From Pascua guehoae (Eukaryota > Basidiomycota > Tremellomycetes > Trichosporonales > Trichosporonaceae): a DNA stretch of 64,000 nucleotides. The DNA lies in the NCBI GenBank assembly GCA_001600415.1, contig BCJX01000015.1, forward strand, positions 838,274-902,273, in the 5' to 3' direction. Each line of letters starts with the position of its first letter. The first letter of the stretch is position 1. Shown in pieces: positions 44,199-55,920 of this stretch. A program made the translations under genes and the position numbers. The notes beneath the pieces are model-generated. The model was not told the DNA's origin and did not search any database. It worked only from the letters and a program-made list of their open reading frames with translations.

Positions 44199-46763
44199 GG
44201 GGAGGGGAGGGGAGTTGGAGTTGGTTGGGGTTGGCAGGGAGTTAGAGTGGTAGGGAGGTGGTTGGGGTTGGGGGAGTTGGGGGGCAGTTGGGAGTGGAGG
44301 GTGTTGCTTGGAGCTGACGGCAAAGGGTCCAAGAATGGCGAGCCTCGGTAGAATGGAGGAAGGACAGTAATGATGCACAAATCGGCGGTGAGACACAGAC
44401 TCCGACTCAGACTCAGACTCAGACTCAGACGCCTAGCCTCGACGGCATGCCACACGCCCACAACCGCACACCACACGCGCGACCCACCTTGAGCGTCGGG
44501 ACCATCTCGCGCTCCTCCTCGCGATACATTGCATTGTGGAAGTTTTGCATCGAGATGAACTGCGTCAGGTTGTGCTTGTCGGCGTAGTCTGGGAATCAGC
44601 GGTGGATGGGAGCAGCAGGCAAGTGGCCGAGCGGGGGTGGGTGTTGTCACGAGTCCAGGCGTGGTGGGAGAGTTTCTGGCGGTAGAAGGCGGTGGAGAAC
44701 AGGACGCGCCGGGACGATCCTAACCATCATCACCAGCATCCTCTGCCTCCCCAGTCCTCACCGCCTGCAAGCCTGCAACGACTCTTCTGGGCCAGTTGCT
44801 CTCCACCCGCCCGCCCGCCCGCTCCACTTTGGTTACCTCCCTCTTGCGCCCACACTCACTCTGCATCTGGTGGAACTGGTAGGCCCAGCAGCTGCTCATG
44901 CCAATGTACCGCGCGAGGCCGGCCTGGACGACGTCGTGCAGCGCCTGCATCGTCTCCTCGATGGGCGTGTCGTAGTCGAACCTGGAGTCAGCGATGTTCG
45001 TGGAGATGTGAATTGTACGAGGTGCAAGCTGGAGAGTTCCCGAGTTCCCCATGGAGATGGACGGGGGTGACAGGCATGGTACCCGGTTGCTCATGCGAGA
45101 GCGCCCTCTGGCATGACGTAGCACACCGCTGGTGGCAGTCTGCACGGTTACACGCGTGTGCACCTAACTTGCAACCTACCCCACACCACCCATCGCCTGT
45201 CACACAGGGAACATATGCCCGCCAGTGCCACTGTGCCATACCAAACACCCTGCCACTCCCCAGTCCACAAGCCCCACCCCAGCCACACCCAGCACACCCA
45301 GTCCACACACCAGACCCGCCTCTCCCCGCGAGACCCCCGACGCCGCTCACCGATGACACTGGAGCACATCGACATAGTCGAGCTGGAGGCGCTCGAGGCT
45401 CGCCTTGATGCTGTCAAAGATGTGCTTGCGGCTCAGGCCGTGCTGGTTGACGCGCAGGGGCGAGTTTGAGTCGGCCGTGTACCCGTGGATGGGGAAGTAG
45501 ACCTGGGTTGTGAGCGGGACGGGAACGCGGGCGGGGGCGTGACGGAGTATTGGTGGGGGGGGGGGGGGGTAAGGTGGGTTAGGCCATGGAGAGGGGCAGG
45601 ATTGGCGGGATGCTTAGTCCAATGTATCCTAGGACGGACGCATGCGCGTATCCCGTCTAGCCTACCGCAGGAGCGCATCCCCGCCACGCTCTGATGCGGC
45701 CGCACCACTCTACCGGCTAGCTACCGGCGCGACACACCCCTACGGCGTACGCGCACGCACCTTTGTGAGGACGACAAACGCCTCGCGCGGGGCGCCAATC
45801 TCCTTGATGGCCTTGCCGAGGATCACCTCGGACTCGCCGGCAGAGTAGACGTTGGCCGTGCTGCGTGTTAGCCGGGAATCGGGGATGGCGCGAGCCGTCG
45901 GATGACATGGAGGAGCGGGGATTTCTGCAGCCCCACAAGTGTTGTTGAGCTTTGTCGCCCCGATATCCCCCCCGCCATGCCTATTTCGGTTGCCAGCCTG
46001 GACCGCATTCCGGCCACACTACACTCGCTGTGCTAGCTGTGCTATCCGGGCACCATGCCAGCACATCGACACCACGGCATGGCCAGGCAGAGGCAGCCCG
46101 CTCTGCCACAACGCCCGCCCGCAGTCACATTTCCATCCAACGGAAACCGCTCCGTCGTTCTGCGGGTATCCGCCCCAACTCCTCCCAAGCCCCACATCCC
46201 CAAACCCAACAACACGCCCACTCACTCAAACGTGTTGATGCCCCGTTCAAACGCATACTTGATGTGCTCGATGCCGTCCTTTTCCGTGAGGCACCAGGGG
46301 AGCACGTCCTTGTCGCCGTAGGCTGGGGTTAGTGGTAGTCGGGGATCGGGAGTGTGCTGGGGGTCGAGAGTGGGCGGAGGAGGGACTGCGAACGAGGAGT
46401 GGGGGGAGAGAGTAGCAAGCATCAGAGGCGGAGCCACGCCGCCAGTCGACGTCTAGCATCCGCGCCTCTCATGCTCCCCTAGGTATGGGGCTGGCGGTTG
46501 CGTCGTCGCTGACTTCTGGCGTCTTCGGACCCGTTCACCGCCCAACCTCGATGGAATTCGCCCACGCCCGGCGCGCCCGGACCAACGACACGCACACATG
46601 CACCCCCTGGGATCAGCAGTTGCACCAACACGATACGTGTCAACGTCGGCACGTACAGAATCAGGCGGGAGACCTTGAGGCCCGACTTGCCCAGGCGGAC
46701 TGGTGTGAGCTGCATCCGTGTTAGGTGCGTACCGTAGGGCATCTTGTCGGATTTGGCAGACAT
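43266..46763 (-). CDS. Aldo/keto reductase
   Basis: Nine exons: 46763-46657, 46606-46596, 46322-46226, 45860-45761, 45502-45351, 44981-44860, 44588-44488, 44115-43827, 43468-43266 (393 residues, in frame). The 11-nt second exon restores LILGCMSYGDK, conserved in AAD/YakC-like reductases. The catalytic tetrad is visible: Asp72 and Tyr77 ([13 protein letters not shown]), Lys105 (VVLTK) and His155 (LQCHRFD). The barrel continues with [28 protein letters not shown] and [10 protein letters not shown], which binds the NADP phosphate region. It should reduce aldehydes or ketones with NADP(H) in the cytosol; substrate unknown. Introns are long and full of simple sequence, including a 62-nt C-run before exon 8 and a 358-nt pentamer-rich last intron. 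Confidence 0.92.
43648..43815. repeat. CACAA pentamer-rich simple repeat in AKR intron 8
   Basis: About 170 bases consist mostly of CACAA, CACCA and CAAAA pentamer variants. The repeat fills half of the last intron of the aldo/keto reductase (43469-43826). Confidence 0.88.
44136..44197. repeat. 62-nt poly-G (poly-C on the sense strand) in AKR intron 7
   Basis: This is an uninterrupted homopolymer. On the sense strand of the reductase gene it is C62, ending about 20 nt before the CCCAG acceptor at 44116. Exact length should be treated with caution. Confidence 0.9.
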
Positions 46764-47292
46764 GCTGGGCTTTGGCTCGAGGGGAGGCAGTGGAGAGAGA
46801 GGACTTGGTGTGTGGGGAAAGGCTTTGACCACACGCAAACAGGGTACGCTGGATGTGAAGTCGTTAGTCGAGGGTGGACTTGTAGTTGTGTATTCCGAGT
46901 CGAGTGACTAGTGACTGACTGCCCAAGCCACCATTGCATGCACGGAGTGCCATTTACGGAGCCGGGTGGGCCGTGGATGTGCTTCTTCCGAGGCCATGGC
47001 GTCATACCCGAGGTGGAGGCCCAGGCACCGACCGGACATGACCGACGTGTGAGCGCGTCTGGGGTGAACGTCCCAGGCAATGGTGAGACACTCGACAGCA
47101 ACAACAATGCAACAAACTCGACGCCTCCACTCTCCTCCACCAGCTGATTCAGCATTCTGCTGGCGAGCACGCGTTCTAGAAGGTCGGTACTGCTGGCACG
47201 ATGGGTACATACAGCTGAGGCATGGTTGATGCTACAGTTATGAGATAGCACGAGATGGGAGCGCTATGATACACGGCCGCTCGAAGCAACGG
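46764..47292. other. Upstream region of the aldo/keto reductase, 3' region of SPO11
   Basis: 529 bp between two minus-strand genes. No coding frame is supported; control sequences of the reductase should lie here. Confidence 0.4.
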
Positions 47293-49871
47293 CTAAACCA
47301 CCGCTTGCAGACGGGCCACAATGTACTCGACAAGCCTGTTGCGCGAGGGATTCGAGAGGACGTTGCCGTTGAGGCTCTGTTCGAGGTGGTCTTCAGAAGG
47401 TGCAGGTCCACACAGGATTTGGATCTCGGCCTTGCGGTTGAGGTGTAGCATGTGTGCGAGTTCGCGTCTGGGTGTGAGTTTCAACGAGGCACAGAGCACT
47501 CACCGCCACTCGGGCGTCAGGTTGGGCCGGTCAGAGCACATCTTCAGCGCCTGGCGTTAGCTAACGAATACAAGCCGTTGCTAACTCACAAGCTGTGCAT
47601 CCCTCTGTCCTAGTGGTAGAAGGTCTTCGTATCTTCCCACGCTGCCGTCAGCTTTAGAGCAGTCATGGAAGCTTACCTCGACCACTCTGTCGCCTTGACG
47701 CCCAGCCACTGCAGCCTCGCGCCCAGGCCGAGGCCTTCATGCTCTGCAGAAAAGGCATTCGACCTCGAACCATGGGTGTAAACGGAGAGAATATCAATGC
47801 CATGCGGGTCGGCGTCGACGAGTGCCGCGATGCTGGCGTTGGGAAAGGTGTCGGCCAAGAGACGGAGAAACTGGAGGGTTGAGAGATCGGGATAACCTTT
47901 GCCCTGGAGTGTGAGATTGGTTTCAGGAGAACACACTCACAGTGAGAAGGACTCCAGGGCCCAGACGCTCCTCGTCGAGGAGGTGAGCGCTGCAGAGTGA
48001 CTGCATGACTGCCTGGCATATTAGTCCCTGATCAACATATGCCTGCTCACGTCTTTCTCGACCACGAGAATCCAGTTGAGGCCATCGGGAGCTTCAAGAG
48101 CTGAAATACGCTCGGCATGGGGAATAAGAGTAGCCTGGGGATTAACGCCGGAGACCCCCTTTCACGTACGCTTGTTGAGGACAGCTGTACCTCCTCGCCG
48201 TTGGTGAGTGTGATTTTGAGACCGTTGGCAGCCATTAGACCCTTTAACGTCGCGCACTGCTTGTGAGCTACGCCCTCCAAAAACATTTAGCTCTTACCAC
48301 GCGGAAGTCGTGTCGCTTGAGGCCAGCTGTGCCAACAATGTCATCGATAATCTGGGGTATAAGACACAGTCACTCTCACATCCCCAACCAACCTTGTCGA
48401 CCACAGCCTGATTGCCGAAGAGAGACACATTGCGGTAGTAGATGTCGCTAAGAGTGTAAGCTAGTGCTCGGAGGCTTACAGCTTACCGTTTCGTTACAAG
48501 GCCATCTGTGAGAACGGATTCGTACAGCACAGAGGCAATGAAGAGCACACGAGCTGCAGCGTCAGCCACCTTGGTCTGTTAATCCCTCTGCTTCCGCACA
48601 CATTCGGACCAGGGCGGGATGCTGAGGAGCAGTCCCAGGCTCGTCTGGAAACGTGATAGCCTGGAAGTTACTAAGTGGTTAGCTCATCACGTATACGCCA
48701 GACATACCCAGTCTTCCTGTTCATGAGCACCAGCTGCACGGATGGAGGAGAGGGGTCGATATCCTTCCCCCATCCCCGCCTGCCGCTCGACTGCGACTCG
48801 GACTGCTGCTGTCGCCTTCGTTCGTTGACCTCACGTGCCCGTACGCGAGGGTGTAGCCGATAGACTGCCAGGTGAAGTTGTGAGAGAAAGTCGCCCATCA
48901 GTGCCTCGAGAAAGGCAATGGCCTTTAACCTGAGCATGAGCTTAGACCAGTGCGGCATTTTAGCTCACCGCCCATCACTGGCGTCTTGGTTATGACTGTG
49001 CAGTGTCAGCATGGAAACCTTAGATACTTACTCTTCATCGACTCCCATAGACGGCCTGCAAAACATATTAGTAACAGCCTCAATAATGTGGAAGTAGACC
49101 CGTACCCTTGTTCGTCCCACGCGTCTTCAGACAATCTGAGAGCTGTCAGACCCATTCCTTGACTTCAGCTCACATTTGCCAATCCACCTCGCCTCCGCCT
49201 TCTCTTCCCCGATCACAGCTCGACGTCCCGCTTGGTTGTAGTGATGGGCCTGAAAGGGGTGGGTCTGAAGATGGTACTGGTTCCGGCTGATGAAGAGCCG
49301 TGTTCACGTTACGCATCTCCATGTTGCGCGCCATCAGACGTGCAAGGAAAGCGCCATCGTCCTCATCATCCACCTGCATCGGTACGTGGGTGGTGCCTTC
49401 CCCTTGTGGTTGCGTGCATTGGTCCCAGTCTCGCATGCTTGATCCCTCGGGGGGTGTAGCAGTTCTGGTAACGTCGGCGAAGCCTTGGTGGATTGAGAGG
49501 GCGTCGAGATTGAACCCAGACTCTTGGGATGGTGGTTGGCTCCAGCCCGCGGGCTCGTCGAGCACCCCCTCGATGTGCCCCATCGACACTCGTCCATCGT
49601 ACCTCTTGTCGTCCCCCTCAAGGAAAGAGTCGTTGTCGGCTGTGGTGGACGGCGACGAAGACTGTGACGAGTCCAGGGACGAGTCTAGGGAGGACGCTTG
49701 GGACGATTCAGTCGAGAAACCGAAGAGGTCGTCATCGTCGTCATCGTGAGCGCCAGTGTGCGCTGGGAGGGAGTCGCAGGCCCCCCAGAGGGTTCGCTTG
49801 ACACGGCGTCCTCTAGACCTGTTAGAGGAGTAAGAGGAAGGCAGGGACGATGATGTGTAGAACGACGACAT
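47293..49871 (-). CDS. SPO11: Meiotic double-strand-break nuclease Spo11 (topoisomerase VI A-like)
   Basis: Sixteen exons: 49871-49174, 49135-49106, 49055-49032, 48995-48969, 48929-48708, 48670-48600, 48553-48487, 48447-48393, 48351-48298, 48259-48191, 48134-48051, 48012-47941, 47903-47677, 47641-47590, 47550-47504, 47467-47293 (657 residues, all phases close). Residues 1-235 are a Ser/Asp-rich extension. The winged-helix part has LVTKRDIYYRNVSLF with catalytic Tyr384, the residue that attacks DNA. The Toprim part has Glu465 (LVVEKD) and Asp521/Asp523 (LVDADPHGIDI), the metal ligands. GKGYPDLSTLQFLRLLADTF and a typical C-terminus (LPLGQRDAQL, LTPEWRRELAHML) complete the fold. It starts meiotic recombination in the nucleus. 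All key residues are present, so it looks functional. Confidence 0.92.
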
Positions 49872-50481
49872 GTCGGAGCAACATGGGACCGAAGGGTTGG
49901 GTGGATGGGTAGGGGAGTGGGATGGATGATGGTGAGAAGAAAGATGAGAAAGAGGAAGATGAGAAAATGAGATTGCGAGGAAGGTGCACAACTTCATGTC
50001 TTGCCGGCGAGGAAGGAAGGAAGAAAGCAAGGTCGATGGATACACAGTCGAGGAAGACACATGCGAGGAAGACGATCCATCCACCCATCCTGATTCAAGT
50101 GAACCGGCGACCCGGAGCCGGGGTGGCCGGTCATGCGATGGAGGTTTGAGCGGGAGCAAATTCCCACTACGGGTGTGGCAGATGGCACAGACCAGATTGA
50201 AGTGCGTGTTGTCTGCTGAATGCAGGAATCACTCAAATGCAAGGACATGACCGTAGCGATAGAGGAGAGGAAGAATTAGAGCAGCATTCTTGAAGGCTGT
50301 GGGTGGAGTTACCACTCATGGTCAAGACAGAGGCATGCATGTATCATACCTTGCACGTGGAGGTGGGGTGACGCCTGTGACGTAGCGAAACAAGAGTGTA
50401 CAAACTGCGCCTGCACGGTATGTGATCATAGCACAGTGGAAGTCATCTCAGTCTATGACTCTACGAGGGCGTATTGATATT
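49872..50481. promoter_or_regulatory. SPO11 upstream region
   Basis: 610 bp between the end of the DHA2 gene and the SPO11 start, containing GA-rich (49930-50035) sequence. Frames seen across it are extensions of the SPO11 first exon and are not supported as coding. Confidence 0.4.
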
Positions 50482-52733
50482 CTACACAACCACTTTCTCG
50501 ACACGGCGCTCCTTCTTCGCCCCAAGCCTCCACTCGAGCTCCTCGATGCGCTGCCTGGCCGCCTCGTGCTCCTCTTGCAGCGTCCCTGGCGTCCTGTAGA
50601 ACGCGACATAGGCCACAGCGACGACAGCGAACGTGATAAACTGGAACCAAAAGCTGCGAGCGTTACTGCGCCAGTCGAGAAAGTTGTCGCCCTCCAGCCC
50701 GGCTTGGACAGCGAGAGCGATGGAGGAGCCCACTTCGGCGAGGACCTTGTTCCATGCACTGCCGACTCCGGCCATCTCGGGCGGGCAGAAAGCAATGAGG
50801 TTGACCGTGGCCGCCATGTACATTGCGATGGCGCCAAAGGATCCCATAACTAGTGTTGGTGAGCCTAATGTGCTGTACCGAGGAGGTGGAATATTGAGTA
50901 GTGGTGACTTACCAAAGCCGGGGAAGACGAAGCGCCAGTAGTCTACGCCTTGACCAGCGTCCGAGTAGTACATTAGGACCTCGCTGATCATTACCACTGT
51001 GCGTTAGGACTAATTGTGGCCCAGGCTCCCAGGCTTGACTCACACGCTGCGCCAATTGGGATGACAATGCGAGGCTTCTGAATGAACACAGGGACGGCTT
51101 GCGTGAAGCCTCCTGCGATGAGAGTGGCAATGCCCTGGGGTAATATCGCAACGCCGACGTGGAGCGGCTTCCAATCGAACACGTGCTGCCAGTAGGTCGC
51201 GTACAGGAGTTGGCTGGTAGTCCAGAACGAAAAGGGCACGAGAATGACGATCGACATGATGCCGATGTTCGTAACCTTCCAGGTCGTGACGGGGAGGAGG
51301 GCCACTTTGGGCGAGATCCAGGCCTCCCAAACGAAGAACAGCATTGCAAGGATGAACGAAAGGACAAAGGGAACGACGAACGCCACCGAGTGCCAGCCGT
51401 CAATAGGCCCTTGGGTTAGGGACAAGATGAGGCACACGAGTGCACCACACATGATGACCGCTCCCATGAGGTCCAGTTTGCGCCAGAATGGAATGCCGTC
51501 GTGGACACGAGGAGGGTTTGTGTTTGGGAGGAACAGGATGGTTAACAAGGAGAACGCGAGGCAGCTGTTGTCAGCGTATTTCACCTTGAGCATCTGGAGG
51601 GGATCTACAACGCCACAAGGCGTGGTCGTGCGACGGTACTCAGGTGCGGGACGCGGGGGGTGTTCAACGCACATAATAGCCATAAGACGGAAGAACCAGT
51701 GGTAGGACTTGAGCATCGTCAGCCCTGCAAGAACACTGTGTGTCAGCAATTCCTACACCTAAACAGGAACTCCTCGACCCGTTAGACTTACATGCCCATA
51801 ACATTCCCAATAGCTCCAGAAACGGCGAGTAACGCCAGCCTCTTCCGCTTGATCGTCGGGTCCGGGTACATGTGGACGATGAGGTGGTTGGCGGATGGTA
51901 CGACTGCTGTGAGCGAGTGTATTCGACATGTTGATCTGATAGGCAAAGTGGGCCGCGGTGCACAGCTAGCAGCGTTGTCACTGGCAACGGTGTGCGACCG
52001 ATATGCTGCCTCGGCCATGGCGGACAGCATCCCTGCCTGACAGATACCGTACTCACTCAAAGCGCCAAACATGCCTCCAATGCCGCGCAGGATCAGGAAG
52101 CCATACTTGTTGCTGGTGACAAAGCTCATAACCAGCGTGACGACGCCGAGCCCGGCAAACCCGACTTGAAAGACGACCTGTGCCGAGAACAGGTCTGACA
52201 GGCGGCCGGCAAAGAGGACAAAGGACGCAAAGGTGAGCGAGTAGGCGGTCATGATCTATTTGGGGTGAATATAGTCGTCGGAAGCATTGTGGGAAAATAA
52301 TATCAGCAGGTAGCAACGGAGTGTAGCACGAGTGGCACTCACCCAGACCATCTGTGTGACGCCAAGCTTGATGTCGGCAGAGATCTGGGCTACCGCGATC
52401 CCGACGCCCGAGGCGTTGCCTGGCAGTCAGCATTTGCCCACCCTTTGTCCACTGCTGTGATCACTTACAGATATCCACAAATGCTGAGACGCAAAAGACA
52501 GTCAGGAGAAGCCATTTGCGCTTTTCGCTAAGCTGGGCAAGCGGATGGTCGTTGTCTTCAAACTTCTCCGAGTCTCCTTTGGTGAATGAGGAGGTCGATG
52601 AGAGTGCGACTGTGGAGGTTGGAGGTGAGTTCTTCTGGGTGGCAGAGGGTAGTAGTCCATTTGTCGTTGTCACCATGGTGGGCATGTTGAGAACGGGCTC
52701 TGGACATGGTTGAAAGGAGTTTGGCGGTGGCAT
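50482..52733 (-). CDS. MFS multidrug transporter, DHA2 type (Atr1/Sge1-like)
   Basis: Eight exons: 52733-52469, 52419-52343, 52255-52057, 51906-51792, 51735-51673, 51564-51044, 50996-50913, 50849-50482 (563 residues, in frame). About 65 N-terminal residues are cytoplasmic and Ser/Thr-rich. Helix 1 begins at KRKWLLLTVFCVSAFVD. AYSLTFASFVLFAGRLSDLF and RGIGGMFGALTVVPSANHLI are DHA2 signatures around helices 2-4. The helices after IPFWRKLDLMGAVIM suggest the 14-helix topology. The C-terminus is a basic coiled tail (EEHEAARQRIEELEWRLGAKK). Such proteins export toxic compounds, aminotriazole-type drugs or boron by proton antiport at the plasma membrane; the substrate here is unknown. An apparently continuous frame between exons 5 and 6 is an intron, because removing it restores RLMAIICLAFSLLTILFLPN. 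Confidence 0.88.
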
Positions 52734-54404
52734 GTTGTCGGTTCTGTTTGCTGATGGCCGCATTTCGGGTAGGAATTGAGGCAAGTCCGTGGGGCCTGTA
52801 AGTACTTTAAAACCTGTTGAGATTGGTCGCTGACTGGGGACAATATCGCGTCCCATCACTCTTCTCTTACATGTGCGAGTTCCTCTACGGCGGAGCTCTG
52901 CACAAAGGCTCCAAACGAGCGGGTGGGTGCCTTTGTGTCGTCGAAGAGCGGGTGACTTTTGTGTCGAAGAGCAGGGGGTTTTGTTCGGTTTTAAAGTTTG
53001 CATCCAACCCACAGCACTCTGTCAGGATGAGAGAAGAAGCGATGCAAGAATACTGCAATGTAGAGGGACACGAGTGTTGTATACAACGAGGGACGGCGGT
53101 CTGGACAACAGGCCGAGGCTTTGGTCACTATGTGGCGATGCGAGGGTGCCAGAAGTGCCACTTTGACAAGCACGGCGGTGCACAAGCAAAGCCAAACAGT
53201 CCGTGTCAGGATTGCGGGAACGGGTACCTGTTTCCCACGCGCCGTCAGGACGCACAGCTCTGGATCGTCGGGTGCGTTCTCCAGGAACATGACTGACAGC
53301 GAACATCGAATCCGGTGTACTGTCGCTCATGACTGGGAAATGTTGGGGTGAGGCGGTGTATGTACTCCAGCATACCCTGTCCCGTGGGATAGGCAAGCGG
53401 GGCAGGCCCAAAGTGGCACACGTGGCCATTAAGCGTTGAGACGGCAGGGGTTCCGCATTCGAGGTCCTCGGTCAGGTCGGTCTACGAGGACGTGAGTTAG
53501 GCTGTGTGTCTGGTTAGGTTGTTACAGAGTTGGATCCGACAAAGGCACGACTCTACCACAATACAAAGGCACAGCTGGCATCCAACACCTTCAAGAGCCG
53601 TTCAAAAGCCGTTGCACATGTTCGGGCGGTGGGGCGCGTTCCAGCGCGCTGGCGTCGCTGGCTACCTGTACGTAGCATAGATCAGCATCCATTGGCCCGC
53701 CGATCATACGCCATGGTCAGTACATTATCCAGACACGACTAGAGCAACTCACTCTCCTCATCAACCCCCCCGTCTCTGCTCAGCTTGTTGGGTTGAGTTA
53801 TATCCTCACCCGTCCCACACAACACAACATATGATCCTACAGTGCCCACCAGTCAGTGCCCACCAGTCATGTCGTTCATCGGTTGGGCAGTGAAGATCAC
53901 TGTATGTGAGCTGGGGCTCTGCGCCAGATACGGCTCTCTCATCCCACAGTCTGGAGTTGCTGTCACCTCGCCGTGGCCCGGGCTGCAAACACATGGAGAG
54001 TGGAAAGAGTGGAGAGTGGAGCATTGAGAACCAAATTACTTACTCATTCCCGATGACGTGATTCGACACGGCAGGTGACTTTTTGGCCAACTTTCCGGGC
54101 GTTGCCGAAATGCGGGGTCCCCGGCAATTTGCCTCCATGTCGCCATTTCTAATCGCTTGGGGTACCTGAGATTAGTCATTGATTTGAAGACGGCTCTTAC
54201 GTTTATCTAAATGGCGGTTGACGGACACGGCCGAGATTCGCGATGGGTTGTACCCTGAGGGGTCCGACTTGTCCTGGCTGGCGGCCTTTTGAGCGCCGGC
54301 GACTCGAACTTTGTGTCCCGTTTCATTTCCTCCACCTCTCTCCTCAGCATCTTGGCAGCTCCTCGGCTTCTGTCTTCTTTCTCTCTTTGCTCCACACCCT
54401 TTCT
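52734..54404. promoter_or_regulatory. Divergent region DHA2 transporter / BNA3
   Basis: 1.7 kb without a supported gene. Frames at 52817-53296 (+) and 53429-53022 (-) overlap each other and resemble no family. CT-rich leader sequence of BNA3 occupies 54320-54400. Confidence 0.4.
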
Positions 54405-55920
54405 ATGCTTCTCCGTCTGGGTCGCTCTCTTTACCGCACACGCACGCTCGCGCCGACTTCTGTCGTCTCTACCCTCTCCGCTCGCCGTCCTTTCACCACC
54501 ACCCCCACCATGGCTACTTCCCGCGACGCGGTCATCCCCCAGGCCGACCGCATGTTCGAGGGCGGCACGCACAAGCTCGACGTGTGGTCCATCTTCACGT
54601 GAGTTGTAGCTGTTGATGGGGTCGTTGCCACCAGGTGACTCATTACCCAGGCCCGCCAATGTTCCTCCTGATGCCATCAACCTCGGCCAGGGCTTTATGA
54701 ACTGGGCTCCGCCGCAGTGGATCCGTGAGGCGTCGCACAAGGCCATGGACTCGGACATCATGGTCAACCACTATGCGCACCCGCGCGGACGGCCGAGGCT
54801 CATCAAGGCCATCAGCAAGCACTACTCCAAGTCGTTCCCGAACCTCGTTGCCGAGGGCCGTGAGCTGGCCCCTGAGGAGATTATCGTCACGGCCGGAGCA
54901 AACTGCGGTGAGTCACTGTGTGGCGTGTGTGTGTGTGGTGATCGCTTGTTGTGCTGACGCGAAAACATAGGCACCTACGCTGCGCTCACTGCCCACCTCC
55001 AGCCCGGCGATGAGGTGATCTGCATCGAGCCCTTCTTTGACCAGTACTTTGCGACGGTTGTCTTCAACGGCGCCAAGCCCGTCTTTGTGCCCTTGCACCC
55101 GCCCAAGGGCGGCGGCGGCAACACGACTGGCGCCGACTGGACGATTGACTTTGACGAGTACCGCGCTGCGTTTACCGACCGGACCAAGGCGGTCATTATC
55201 AACACGCCGCACAACCCGGTCGGCAAGGTGTTTACTCGCGCCGAGCTCGAGCAGCTGGCCAAGATTTGCGTCGAGAAGAATGTGCTCGTCATTGCCGACG
55301 AGGTGTACGACTGCATGATCTACGACGGGGCCGAGCACTTCCGCATCGCGTCGCTCCCGGGCATGTGGGAGCGCACGCTCACCGTGTTCTCGGGCGGCAA
55401 GTCGTTTGCCGCGACGGGCTGGCGTGTCGGATGGCTCGTCGGCCACCCCTCGCTCGTTGCCGCCACGCTTGCGGCCCACTCGCGTATCGTCTTCTGCACC
55501 AACGCGCCCATGCAAGAGGCCGTCGCGATTGGCCTCGAGGGCGCCGACGAGCACAAGTTTTTCGAGACTCAGGTCGCAGAGTACAAGGAACGCCGCGACA
55601 TTCTCCTCTCGTACTTTGACCAGCTCGGCCTGCCCTACACCACCCCAGACGGCTCGTACTTTGTCCTCGTCGACATGAGCAAGATCAAGGTGCCCACCGA
55701 CTTTGAGATTCCCGCCACGTGCAAGGGCCGCGGCAAGGACTTTGCCCTCTGCTGGTGGCTCGCACAGGAGATCAAGGTCGTCGGTATCCCCCCCTCCGAG
55801 TTTTACTGCAAGGAGCACGAGCAGATTGGCGAGCGCTTTGCCCGCTTTGCCTTCTGCAAGGACCCCGAGCTCCTCCACGCCGCCGGCAAGCGCCTCCTTC
55901 GCCTCAAGGAGTTTATGTAA
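54405..55920 (+). CDS. BNA3: Kynurenine aminotransferase / cysteine-S-conjugate beta-lyase-like (Bna3)
   Basis: Three exons (54405-54598, 54651-54907, 54971-55920) encode 466 residues. This is a class I aminotransferase. Visible motifs are LGQGFMNWAPP near the N-terminus, HYAHPRGRPRL, TAGAN for phosphate binding, NTPHNPVGKVF with the cofactor-ring Asn, and ADEVYD. SGGKSFAATGWRVGW has Lys294 as the pyridoxal-phosphate Schiff-base residue, and RFAFCKD carries the substrate-carboxylate Arg. It converts kynurenine to kynurenate with a 2-oxo acid. The first 35 residues are Arg/Ser/Thr-rich without acids (a mitochondrial presequence). A second in-frame ATG at 54510 sits in the context CCACCATGG and would give a cytosolic form. 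Confidence 0.94.

Noticed and set aside
48538..48600. A 16-nt intron between exon pieces of SPO11 (after LTDQ)
   Set aside because: A 16-nt intron is too short to splice. Using the donor at 48599 instead gives a 46-nt intron with a CTGAC branch motif and joins ALVRM to SRVLFIASVLYE in frame.
51565..51672. Continuous coding reading through the DHA2 region between helices (CVEHPPRPAPEYRR...)
   Set aside because: The frame is open, but the segment is Pro/Arg-rich and interrupts a helix. It has GTGCGT and CAACAG splice sites, and removing it restores a family-typical helix.
52817..53296. 159-codon plus-strand frame between DHA2 and BNA3
   Set aside because: Although Cys-rich and somewhat zinc-finger-like (C-x2-C pairs), an equally long minus-strand frame overlaps it and the spacing of Cys/His fits no known finger.
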